Part shown: one piece after another, positions 1 through 5,225 of the stretch | Position numbering within the stretch: position 1 is the first letter of the stretch | Layout of the letters: the number at the start of each line of letters is the position of its first letter | Notes under the pieces: model-generated | What the model saw: only the letters and a program-made list of their open reading frames with translations | What the model was told of the DNA's origin: nothing | The model's database searches: none | Program-made: the position numbers and the translations under genes | Source of the DNA: JAHJSY01 sp964557155 | GTDB lineage: Bacteria > Patescibacteriota > Minisyncoccia > Minisyncoccales > GWA2-38-27 | Assembly (NCBI GenBank): GCA_964557155.1 | Contig: CAZKZC010000016.1 | Coordinates: 1-9,821, forward strand | Direction of reading: 5' to 3' | Length of the DNA stretch: 9,821 nt

Positions 1-1230
1 TTCATCTCTTCTTCTGTCAGTAAAGTCCAAATCAATATCAGGCATTGATATTCTCTCTGGGTTTAAAAACCTTTCAAATAAAAGGTCATTTTTTATTGGG
101 TCTACATTAGTAATGTTTAATAGATACGAAACTAAAGAGCCAGCAGCTGAACCTCTGCCTGGACCAACGACGATTCTTTGATTTTTGGCCCAATTAACAA
201 AATCCTGAACTATTAAAAAGTAAGAAGCGAAACCAGTTTCTTCAATAACAGAAATTTCATAGTTAAGACGATCAGTAATTTCTTTGCTCGGATTATTTCC
301 GAAACGTTCAGCTAGCCCCTTCTGACATAATTCTTCAAGATATTGGTTCGGAGTTTTTTCACCAGGAACTTCGTATTTAGGAAGTTTAGTTGTTCCAAGT
401 TCTAACTCAAGATTGCAAGCATTGGCAATTTTTTGAGTGTTTTCAATTGCTTCAGGAGTATCTTTGAATGTTTCTGTCATATCTTCAGATGATCTTAGTG
501 AAAAATCATCTGATTTAATAGTTGCTCTTTCTGGATCATTGGGGTTTGATCCAGTATTAATAAGCATTAAAATATCTTGAGCTTCAGCGTCATCTTTCAT
601 TAAGTAATGAGTATCATTAGTTGCCACTAGGGGAATGCCGTACTTTTTAGACATGGCAACTAGGGCCTCATTAACTGGTTTTTGATCTGAAAGATTAGGA
701 TGATCTTGAATTTCTAAATAGAAATTATCTTTACCAAATATTTGTTGATATTTCAAGGCAAGCTCTTCGGCTTGTTCAAAGTTTTTAGCTGTTATTAATC
801 TTGGAATTCTTCCGGCCAAACAGGCACTCATAGCAATGAGGCCTTCTGAATATTTGGCTAACAAATGATCGTCAACTCTTGGCTTATAATAGAAGCCATC
901 TAAGTGAGCTTTAGTTACTAGTTTTACTAAATTTTTGTAACCAACCTCATTTTTAGCCAACAGAATAAGGTGATATTTTTTATTGTCTATATTGGGTCTT
1001 TTTTGTTCTAGTCGTTCGTAGGCGGTGTAAACCTCACAACCAATAATTGGTTTTATACCCTTTGCCTTCGCTTTTTTATAGAATTCTATGGCTCCGTATA
1101 AAACTCCGTGATCGGTAATAGCAACAGAGTCCATACCCAATTCTTTAACTCGATCTAAAAGCAAATCAATCTTTGGCAGACCATCTAAAAGTGAGTAATG
1201 AGTGTGAACATGCAAATGTGTAAATTTCAT
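1..1230 (-). CDS. dnaE: DNA polymerase III subunit alpha, N-terminal part (cut by window edge)
   Basis: Replicative DNA polymerase catalytic subunit. The minus-strand frame is open from ATG at 1230 to the window edge: 410 codons of a protein that is usually about 1,100 residues or more. The N-terminal PHP domain begins MKFTHLHVHTHYSLLDG with the HxH motif, followed by VAITDHG, KPIIGCEVY and the conserved GFYYKPRVD and SACLAGRIP segments. The polymerase palm begins near the edge with GPGRGSAAGS and reaches PDIDLDF at residues 397-403, whose aspartates D400 and D402 match the catalytic pair of bacterial DnaE. The PHP metal-ligand histidines seen here look intact, so this domain may retain proofreading exonuclease activity; that is inference. 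The gene diverges from rnhB across a 28-bp gap. No Shine-Dalgarno is visible, and a CATAAT box on the minus strand lies close enough to the ATG for a leader of only about 3 nt. PolC is unlikely because there is no inserted DEDD exonuclease. Confidence 0.97.
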   Translation of the reverse strand, partial: MKFTHLHVHTHYSLLDGLPKIDLLLDRVKELGMDSVAITDHGVLYGAIEFYKKAKAKGIKPIIGCEVYTAYERLEQKRPNIDNKKYHLILLAKNEVGYKNLVKLVTKAHLDGFYYKPRVDDHLLAKYSEGLIAMSACLAGRIPRLITAKNFEQAEELALKYQQIFGKDNFYLEIQDHPNLSDQKPVNEALVAMSKKYGIPLVATNDTHYLMKDDAEAQDILMLINTGSNPNDPERATIKSDDFSLRSSEDMTETFKDTPEAIENTQKIANACNLELELGTTKLPKYEVPGEKTPNQYLEELCQKGLAERFGNNPSKEITDRLNYEISVIEETGFASYFLIVQDFVNWAKNQRIVVGPGRGSAAGSLVSYLLNITNVDPIKNDLLFERFLNPERISMPDIDLDFTDRRRDE

Positions 1231-1267
1231 ATTAGTTAAATTATGTTAACATATAATAATGAGTAAA
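1231..1267. promoter_or_regulatory. Divergent dnaE/rnhB promoter region
   Basis: The 28-bp gap between the two divergent start codons is centred on GTTAAC. On the minus strand TTTACT (1267-1262), a 16-nt spacer and CATAAT (1245-1240) predict +1 near 1233, 3 nt before the dnaE ATG. On the plus strand a perfect TATAAT lies at 1252-1257, but with no convincing -35, and it would start transcription near 1264, inside the annotated rnhB ORF. The minus-strand promoter is plausible. The plus-strand box may instead mean that rnhB translation begins later, for example at TTG 1292. Confidence 0.35.
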
Positions 1268-1906
1268 CCAAATTTTAATGAAGAAAGGAAATTGTGGAAA
1301 AAGGGAGTTAATTTCGTTGTTGGAATAGATGAAGCTGGAAGAGGACCATTAGCTGGCCCGGTAATCGCATGTGCGATTACCATCCCAGAATTTCCAATTT
1401 CCAATTTCCAATTTCCGAAAAATGTCAAAGATTCTAAAAAACTTTCAGCAAAGAAAAGAGAGGAGATTTATAAATTATTGAAAAAGAATCCAGATGTAAA
1501 ATGGGGGATTGGTAGGGTTTCGGAAAAGATTATTGATAAGATTAATATTTTGCAGGCAACAAAGTTGGCTATGAGGAGAGCTGTTAAAAGCTTAGATAAA
1601 AAAGTGACCGAGTCACTTTTAGCCAAAAGTGACTCGGTCACTTTTTTGTTGATTGATGGAAATTTTGGAATAGATTTAGATTTTCCCCAAAAGTCTATTA
1701 TCAAAGGAGATCAAAAGGTTTTCTCTTGTGCGGCTGCTTCAATTATTGCTAAGGTTTCAAGAGACAGAATGATGATAAAATATCATGATAAGTATCCAGA
1801 ATATGGCTTTAATAGACACAAAGGATATGGAACAAAACTTCACAGAGAAGCAATAAAGAAATACGGCTTTTGCGACATCCACCGAAAAACCTTCCGTGTG
1901 TCTTGA
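1259..1906 (+). CDS. rnhB: Ribonuclease HII
   Basis: Endonuclease that cuts the RNA strand of RNA-DNA hybrids and removes misincorporated ribonucleotides from DNA. The 215 residues carry GIDEAGRGPLAGP with D24 and E25, LLIDGN with D133, and AKVSRDR with D169, matching the DEDD active site; YGFNRHKGYGTKLH is the family's conserved C-terminal segment. Two parts are unlike the family. Residues 44-53 (EFPISNFQFP) are encoded by four 7-bp tandem repeats. Residues 114-129 are encoded by a perfect palindrome and add roughly a dozen residues just before the LLIDGN strand, probably in a surface loop. All catalytic residues survive, so the enzyme is probably active. The start at 1259 gives a normal N-terminus; a TTG at 1292 (residue 12) also precedes the first motif. 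It heads the run to rpmF-nusB-rnc-rpsP. Confidence 0.95.
   Translation: MSKPNFNEERKLWKKGVNFVVGIDEAGRGPLAGPVIACAITIPEFPISNFQFPKNVKDSKKLSAKKREEIYKLLKKNPDVKWGIGRVSEKIIDKINILQATKLAMRRAVKSLDKKVTESLLAKSDSVTFLLIDGNFGIDLDFPQKSIIKGDQKVFSCAAASIIAKVSRDRMMIKYHDKYPEYGFNRHKGYGTKLHREAIKKYGFCDIHRKTFRVS
1360..1381. repeat. Coding palindrome in rnhB (10-bp arms, 2-nt centre)
   Basis: GGTAATCGCA and TGCGATTACC flank TG. It encodes VIACAIT just after the conserved GPLAGP motif. The family normally has about this many residues here, so this appears to be native coding sequence that is palindromic, not an insertion. It may form a hairpin early in the mRNA. Confidence 0.7.
1389..1416. repeat. Tandem repeat (AATTTCC)x4 inside rnhB
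   Basis: Four exact copies of the 7-mer AATTTCC. Since 7 is not a multiple of 3, three copies read in three different frames, giving EFPISNFQFP in the variable stretch between the GPLAGP motif and DSKKL. Gain or loss of one copy would shift the frame. The word resembles those in the 5400-5465 spacer (CAAATTTCAAA). Confidence 0.9.
1598..1647. repeat. Perfect nested palindrome inserted in frame in rnhB
   Basis: Two 23-bp arms (1598-1620 and 1625-1647) are perfectly complementary around the 4-nt centre AGCC. Each arm is itself an inverted repeat, AAAAGTGAC - 3 nt - GTCACTTTT, so the word occurs four times in alternating orientation. The frame stays open on both strands, and both strands encode the same 17 residues, KKVTESLLAKSDSVTFL. 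The inserted stretch lies between the MRRAVKSL helix and the LLIDGN strand, where RNase HII proteins normally have a short loop. Confidence 0.95.
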
Positions 1907-1931
1907 TTTTTTTAGTAATATAAGTTATATT
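1903..1931 (+). promoter_or_regulatory. Possible rpmF promoter giving a near-leaderless mRNA
   Basis: TTGATT (1903-1908), a 17-nt spacer and TATATT (1926-1931) predict +1 near 1938, one base before the rpmF ATG. The -35 overlaps the rnhB stop codon. The -10 lies in a small palindrome, AATATAA-G-TTATATT (1917-1931). In such AT-rich DNA chance matches are common, so this is tentative. Confidence 0.3.
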
Positions 1932-1938
1932 GGAGAAT

Positions 1939-2220
1939 ATGGCAGTACCAAAAAGAAGGAAAACAAAATCAAGAAGGAATAATAGAAGATCACACATCTC
2001 TCTTAAAAGTCCTAAATTAACGATTTGTCAAAAATGTGGCAAGCCGGCTTTGGGGCATGCTGTCTGTGATAATTGCGGAACATATAAGAAACAAGAAGTA
2101 ATTGATGTTATGAAAAAGCTGACCAAGAAAGAAAAAAAGGCGAAGAAAAAGGAGATTGAAGGAAAAGATCAAGAAGAACAAAAAAGTAAACCATTAACAA
2201 TGGGAGAATTATCTAAATAA
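1939..2220 (+). CDS. rpmF: 50S ribosomal protein L32, with lysine-rich C-terminal extension
   Basis: Large-subunit ribosomal protein. It starts with the diagnostic MAVPKRRKTKSRRNNRRSH, followed by a zinc ribbon with C30-x2-C33 and C43-x2-C46. The ATG at 1939 is chosen over the in-frame TTG at 1930 because L32 proteins begin MAVPK. A GGAG at 1932-1935 lies only 3 nt before the ATG, closer than a working Shine-Dalgarno usually sits. The family is usually about 55-60 residues; here 93, because a lysine/glutamate-rich, probably disordered tail of about 40 residues follows the core. nusB starts 4 nt after the stop, so the genes are likely cotranscribed. Confidence 0.95.
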   Translation: MAVPKRRKTKSRRNNRRSHISLKSPKLTICQKCGKPALGHAVCDNCGTYKKQEVIDVMKKLTKKEKKAKKKEIEGKDQEEQKSKPLTMGELSK

Positions 2221-2224
2221 TTTT

Positions 2225-2650
2225 ATGGCATCAAGACATTTATCAAGATCAATAGTTATGCAAAGTTTGTACGAATGGGATTTTGCTGGTAAGAAAAAAG
2301 AGGATTTAGATAAAATCGTTGAGAAAAATATTAAAGAGTTTGGTCCCGGTCTAGAAGATAAAGATTTTATTTGGGAGTTAGTTAATGGCGTTGTTAAAAA
2401 AATATCAAGTATAGATAAAATTATTATTAAAGCAGCTCCAGAATGGCCGATAGAACAAATAACCATTGTTGATAGAAATGTTTTAAGAATAGGCCTGTAT
2501 GAACTTCTTTATGGCAACAAAGAAGATGTTCCTCCGAAAGTAGCTATCAATGAGGCTATTGAGCTAGCTAAAACATTTGGTGGGGAAAGCTCAGGTAAGT
2601 TTATAAACGGGGTCTTAGGAACGGTTTTTAATGAAATAGAGAAAAAGTAA
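2225..2650 (+). CDS. nusB: Transcription antitermination factor NusB
   Basis: All-helical RNA-binding protein that, with S10 (NusE), binds boxA in rRNA leaders and supports processive rRNA transcription and folding. At 141 residues it has the usual length. Visible family features are the N-terminal RHLSRSIVMQSLYEWDF helix, DRNVLRIGLYELLY (83-96) and VAINEAIELAKTFGGESSGKFINGVLG (106-132). The latter is the strongest signature and is also shared with the NusB domain of RsmB methyltransferases, but no methyltransferase domain follows. It is packed between rpmF (4-nt gap) and rnc (1-nt gap), which suggests translational coupling; no Shine-Dalgarno is visible. Its place beside rnc fits coordinated rRNA synthesis and processing. 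Confidence 0.95.
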   Translation: MASRHLSRSIVMQSLYEWDFAGKKKEDLDKIVEKNIKEFGPGLEDKDFIWELVNGVVKKISSIDKIIIKAAPEWPIEQITIVDRNVLRIGLYELLYGNKEDVPPKVAINEAIELAKTFGGESSGKFINGVLGTVFNEIEKK

Positions 2651-2651
2651 T

Positions 2652-3350
2652 ATGATGGATTTTTCACAATTAGAAAAGAAGTTAGATATAGAATTTAAGA
2701 ATAAGGATTTGCTCGTGCAGGCTTTTGTTCATAGATCTTTTTTAAATGAAAATACAAAGTTTGAACTTTCGCACAACGAAAGATTAGAATTTTTAGGAGA
2801 TGCCGTATTAGAGCTTGTTGTTACTCAATATTTATTTTTAAATTATCCAAAAAAATTAGAGGGAGAATTAACTAGTTGGAGAGCAGCTTTAGTCAATACG
2901 AAAATATTATCAAGAATATCTGAAGAAATAGGTTTTAACGATTTTCTTTTGCTCTCTCAAGGAGAAATAAAGGAACAGGGGAAAGCTCGGCAATATATTC
3001 TAGCAGATACATTTGAGTCCTTTGTCGGTAGCTTATATCTTGATCAAGGATTCAAAGTTTGCGAAAAATTTATTGTAAAACATTTAATAAAAGAATTACC
3101 AAAAATTATTGAAGAGCGACTTTTTGAAGACGATAAATCATCTTTTCAAAAAGAAGCTCAAGAGAAAGTAGGGATAACTCCGGCGTATAAGGTTGTTGAC
3201 CATTCTGGTCCAGATCACAAAAAGAATTTTACAGTAGGAGTATATCTTGGCAAAGAATTAGTCGCTAAAGGAGAGGGCTCTTCAAAGCAAGAAGCAGAAG
3301 AGGCAGCTGCTAAGCAGGGATTAGAAAATAAAAATTGGAATAATAAGTAA
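2652..3350 (+). CDS. rnc: Ribonuclease III
   Basis: Double-strand-specific endoribonuclease that processes rRNA precursors and structured mRNAs. The 232 residues carry the signature HNERLEFLGDAVL (41-53; E43, E46, D50) and ADTFESFVGSLYLD (118-131) with D119 and E122, matching the catalytic acidic residues of the family. A double-stranded RNA-binding domain covers about residues 163-227 and ends with GEGSSKQEAEEAAAKQGL. Two adjacent ATGs (2652, 2655) can serve as start; the first is 1 nt after the nusB stop. No Shine-Dalgarno is seen, so translation is likely coupled. The rpsP start lies 5 nt downstream. Perfect hairpins in this window, such as those in rnhB, the 3904-4031 region and the rplJ leader, could be RNase III substrates; that is inference. 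Confidence 0.97.
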   Translation: MMDFSQLEKKLDIEFKNKDLLVQAFVHRSFLNENTKFELSHNERLEFLGDAVLELVVTQYLFLNYPKKLEGELTSWRAALVNTKILSRISEEIGFNDFLLLSQGEIKEQGKARQYILADTFESFVGSLYLDQGFKVCEKFIVKHLIKELPKIIEERLFEDDKSSFQKEAQEKVGITPAYKVVDHSGPDHKKNFTVGVYLGKELVAKGEGSSKQEAEEAAAKQGLENKNWNNK

Positions 3351-3355
3351 AAACT

Positions 3356-3838
3356 ATGTTAAGAATTCGTTTATTTAGAATAGGCAAAAAGAATCAGCCA
3401 TCTTATAAGATAGTGGTTGTTGATGGAAAAAGGGCTTCAAGAGGTGGTCGTTTTGTTGAGGAGCTTGGATTTATAAATCCAAAAACAAAAGAGCAGAAGA
3501 TAGACGCAGAGAAAGCTAAGTATTGGATTTCAAAAGGAGCTCAGCCCTCAGATACAGTTCACAATCTATTAACTAAAGAAAAAATTATAGAAGATAAAAA
3601 AATTGCCGTTCACAAAAAATCAAAGAAAAAACCTGCTGAGGGCGAGGTAAAGACAGAAGAAAAGAAACTAGAAGTGAAAGAAGATGCTATGCCAGAAGGA
3701 AAAAAAGAAGAAATAAAACCAGCTGAAGAAGTAAAAGCTGAAGAGACGAAACCCGAAGAAAAACCTAAAGAAAAACCTAAAGAAGAGAAAGCTCTAGCTG
3801 GAACTCCAGAACCAGAGAAAAAAGAAGAAACAAAATAA
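3356..3838 (+). CDS. rpsP: 30S ribosomal protein S16, with long charged C-terminal tail
   Basis: Small-subunit assembly protein. The core (about residues 1-80) reads MLRIRLFRIGKKNQPSYKIV, GRFVEELGFINP and AKYWISKGAQPSDTVHNLL, typical of S16. S16 is usually 80-100 residues; here 160, because residues 81-160 form a lysine/glutamate/proline-rich low-complexity tail, probably disordered. The tail includes a perfect 12-bp tandem duplication at 3759-3782 (unit AAAAACCTAAAG), giving EKPKEKPKEE, so it may evolve by repeat slippage. It ends the rnhB-rpmF-nusB-rnc-rpsP run, 15 nt before an intrinsic terminator. In many bacteria rpsP is followed by khpA, rimM, trmD and rplS; khpA and trmD are here, rimM and rplS are not in the window. 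Confidence 0.96.
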   Translation: MLRIRLFRIGKKNQPSYKIVVVDGKRASRGGRFVEELGFINPKTKEQKIDAEKAKYWISKGAQPSDTVHNLLTKEKIIEDKKIAVHKKSKKKPAEGEVKTEEKKLEVKEDAMPEGKKEEIKPAEEVKAEETKPEEKPKEKPKEEKALAGTPEPEKKEETK

Positions 3839-3853
3839 AATATTTCCAAAAAT

Positions 3854-3890
3854 AAAAATACGAATGTCCAACCTTCGTATTTTTGTTTAA
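3854..3890 (+). terminator. Intrinsic terminator after rpsP
   Basis: An 11-bp perfect stem AAAAATACGAA (3854-3864) / TTCGTATTTTT (3874-3884) has a 9-nt loop and is followed by GTTTAATT. The U-run is part of the 3' arm. The stem is AT-rich, so efficiency may be moderate, but its position 15 nt after the rpsP stop fits the end of the operon. It is nearly symmetric and could work in both directions. Confidence 0.7.
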
Positions 3891-3964
3891 TTAAATAACT
3901 AAATTCTTCCGTGCTATACAGAGGGAAGAAAATCACGGAAAAGATCGCTCCCTGAGGAGGAGCA

Positions 3965-3991
3965 AATGAATGAGGTCGAACCTCATTCATT
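3965..3991. repeat. Perfect palindrome, 12-bp arms with 3-nt centre
   Basis: AATGAATGAGGT (3965-3976), CGA, ACCTCATTCATT (3980-3991). It is the central hairpin of the candidate structured RNA. Allowing a one-base bulge, outer GC pairs extend it. Its architecture (long perfect arms, centre of a few bases) is like the in-gene palindromes at 1598-1647 and 6307-6337, though the sequence differs. Confidence 0.9.
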
Positions 3992-4022
3992 GCGACGGGA
4001 AAGGTGTGACCTTAAGAAGTGA
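3966..4022 (+). CDS. Possible 18-residue small ORF with a strong Shine-Dalgarno
   Basis: ATG at 3966 is preceded by AGGAGG (3955-3960) with 5-nt spacing, the best Shine-Dalgarno in the window, and opens an 18-codon frame (MNEVEPHSLRRERCDLKK) ending at TGA 4020-4022. Hardly any confident gene here has such a site. Against it: the GGAGG lies inside a hairpin, the ORF runs through a perfect palindrome, and the purine run may simply be part of an RNA structure. No promoter directly upstream is convincing. Function unknown; low confidence that it is translated. Confidence 0.15.
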   Translation: MNEVEPHSLRRERCDLKK

Positions 4023-4050
4023 TTTTGCGATAATTATGTGGTTGTCTGTC

Positions 4051-4078
4051 TTGACAAAGATTTTTTGGGGAGTATAAT
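4051..4078 (+). promoter_or_regulatory. Strong sigma-70-type promoter for khpA
   Basis: Perfect TTGACA (4051-4056), a 16-nt spacer and perfect TATAAT (4073-4078) predict +1 near 4085 and a leader of about 54 nt before the khpA ATG. It is the best match to consensus in the window. Confidence 0.8.
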
Positions 4079-4138
4079 TGAAGATATAGAGGAAAGGTCG
4101 GAACTCTTATAATTTAAAAATGAATTTACCGAAAGATT

Positions 4139-4468
4139 ATGACAAAAGTAACAACTGATAAAGATTTCCTTGAGTTCGTTGTGAAAACATTGGTAGATCA
4201 TCCAGATGATGTCACAGTTGACAGACAAGTTGACGAAATGGGAGTATTGCTTTCATTGAGAGTCAATTCTGAAGACATGGGTCAAATTATTGGTAGATCA
4301 GGTTCCACAGCTAGAGCTATTAGATCTTTAGTTAGAATTATTGGTTTGAAAAATCACGCCAGAGTTAATCTAAAGATTGAAGAGCCAGAAGGTGGTAGAG
4401 CTCCAGCTCAAGAAGCAGTTAAAGAAGAGAGGAAAGCTTCAGAAAGTTTAGATGATTTGAAGCTATAA
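4139..4468 (+). CDS. khpA: KH-domain RNA-binding protein KhpA
   Basis: Small RNA-binding protein. In Gram-positive bacteria KhpA pairs with KhpB/Jag and influences cell division and the levels of many RNAs. The 109 residues form one KH domain: MTKVTTDKDFLEFVVKTLVDHPDDV, a beta segment ending LLSLRVN, then the nucleic-acid-binding GxxG loop as GRSG (52-55) followed by STARAIRSLVRIIG. The tail after about residue 80 is acidic and low in complexity, longer than in typical KhpA proteins of about 75-85 residues. The gene has its own consensus promoter and a terminator 20 nt after its stop, so it can be a monocistronic unit. Its position between rpsP and trmD is the classical one. Only a weak purine stretch (GAAAG, 4131-4135) precedes the start. 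Confidence 0.92.
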   Translation: MTKVTTDKDFLEFVVKTLVDHPDDVTVDRQVDEMGVLLSLRVNSEDMGQIIGRSGSTARAIRSLVRIIGLKNHARVNLKIEEPEGGRAPAQEAVKEERKASESLDDLKL

Positions 4469-4487
4469 GATTTTACATTGATTACTG

Positions 4488-4525
4488 ACAATGCTACTAT
4501 TATGTAATAGTAGCATTGTTTTTTT
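4488..4525 (+). terminator. Intrinsic terminator between khpA and trmD
   Basis: A 15-bp perfect stem, 4488-4502 (ending GCTACTATTA) with 4505-4519, followed by a run of seven T (4519-4525). The nominal loop is 2 nt, so the top pairs must open. It is the strongest terminator in the window and lies only 10 nt before the trmD start, so trmD needs readthrough, regulated termination or a promoter inside this region (a possible TTTACA 4472-4477, 17 nt, TACTAT 4495-4500). Confidence 0.85.
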
Positions 4526-4535
4526 ACCTTTACCT

Positions 4536-5186
4536 ATGATAAATTTTGATATTATTACAATATTTCCTAAAATATTTAATTCTTATTTTTCAGAGAGTTT
4601 AGTTAATCGTGCTCAAAAAAATAAGTTGATAAAAATTAAAACCCACAATTTAAGAAAGTATACTTCTGACAAGCATAAAACAGTTGACGACAAACCATTC
4701 GGCGGAGGATCAGGAATGGTTATGAAAGTAGAACCGGTTTTCAAAGCTGTTAAGAAAATAAAAGGCAAGAAAGCAAAAGTTGTATTGTTTACGCCAAGAG
4801 GGAAGAAATTTAATCAAAAAATGGCGTATCAACTTAGTAAGCTCAATCAGATTATCTTTATATGTGGAAGATATGAAGGCGTTGATGAAAGAATTGCTAA
4901 AAAGATAGCTGATATTGAATTATCAATAGGGGATTATGTTTTGATGGGTGGAGAGATTCCAGCTATGGCTGTTATTGAAACGGTAACAAGATTAATTCCG
5001 GGAGCGATAGGTAAGAAGAATTTGTTAAAAGATAGGATTACAAAAACGAAGGGATTTATTGAATATGAACAATATACTCGTCCAGAAATATTTAATAAAT
5101 GGAAAGTACCAAAAGTTCTATTATCCGGAGATCATAAGAAAATAGAGAAATGGAAAGAAAAACATTCTAAAATCATTGAAAAATAA
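4536..5186 (+). CDS. trmD: tRNA (guanine37-N1)-methyltransferase
   Basis: Methylates N1 of G37 next to the anticodon using S-adenosylmethionine, preventing +1 frameshifting. The ATG at 4536 is chosen because the protein then starts MINFDIITIFPKIF as in other TrmD proteins; an earlier in-frame ATG at 4491 would put the terminator hairpin in the coding region. The 216 residues contain DDKPFGGGSGMVMK, the trefoil-knot SAM-binding segments ICGRYEGVDERI and SIGDYVLMGGEIPAM, VTRLIPGAIG, and the C-terminal YTRP and LLSGDHKKIEKW motifs. Length is slightly below the usual 220-250. No Shine-Dalgarno is visible. rimM, often just upstream in this operon, is absent; the next features are tRNA genes, with no clear terminator between. 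Confidence 0.96.
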   Translation: MINFDIITIFPKIFNSYFSESLVNRAQKNKLIKIKTHNLRKYTSDKHKTVDDKPFGGGSGMVMKVEPVFKAVKKIKGKKAKVVLFTPRGKKFNQKMAYQLSKLNQIIFICGRYEGVDERIAKKIADIELSIGDYVLMGGEIPAMAVIETVTRLIPGAIGKKNLLKDRITKTKGFIEYEQYTRPEIFNKWKVPKVLLSGDHKKIEKWKEKHSKIIEK

Positions 5187-5225
5187 TAGTTTTCGTGTTA
5201 TCGTGTAAGCACCGCAAAATTTGAT

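Larger units (their letters stand above)
3904..4031 (+). ncRNA. Candidate structured RNA between rpsP and khpA (unassigned)
   Basis: This stretch lies after the rpsP terminator and before the khpA promoter. I do not recognise a known RNA class. Helices that can be drawn: a closing helix AAAATCAC (3929-3936) / GTGATTTT (4019-4026), 8 bp; inside it three hairpins, GCTCC/GGAGC (3947-3951/3959-3963), a 12-bp palindrome (3965-3976/3980-3991) and AAGGT/ACCTT (4001-4005/4009-4013). Upstream, TTCTTCC/GGAAGAA (3904-3910/3924-3930) and TTCCGTG/CACGGAA (3907-3913/3934-3940) compete with each other and with the closing helix, and ATCGC/GCGAT (3944-3948/4027-4031) would form a pseudoknot with it. Mutually exclusive helices suggest a switching element or a compact ncRNA. 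A weak extended -10, TGCTATACA (3912-3920), is the only promoter hint inside it. The strand is assumed from neighbouring genes. Confidence 0.4.

Noticed and set aside
1389..1416. AATTTCC repeats as a CRISPR-like array
   Set aside because: The unit is 7 bp with no spacers and there are no cas genes; no CRISPR array is seen in the window.
1468..1704. Minus-strand ORF across rnhB
   Set aside because: It is open mainly because the palindrome is coding-symmetric; the plus strand carries intact RNase HII motifs.
3610..3990. Minus-strand ORF opposite the S16 tail
   Set aside because: The serine/phenylalanine-rich product is what lysine/glutamate codons give when read backwards, and it runs through the terminator.
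4120..4158. 12-codon ORF (ATG 4120) overlapping the khpA start, with a TATAAT 6 nt upstream
   Set aside because: The spacing mimics the leaderless pattern, but there is no -35, the frame does not join khpA, and a consensus promoter lies upstream at 4051.
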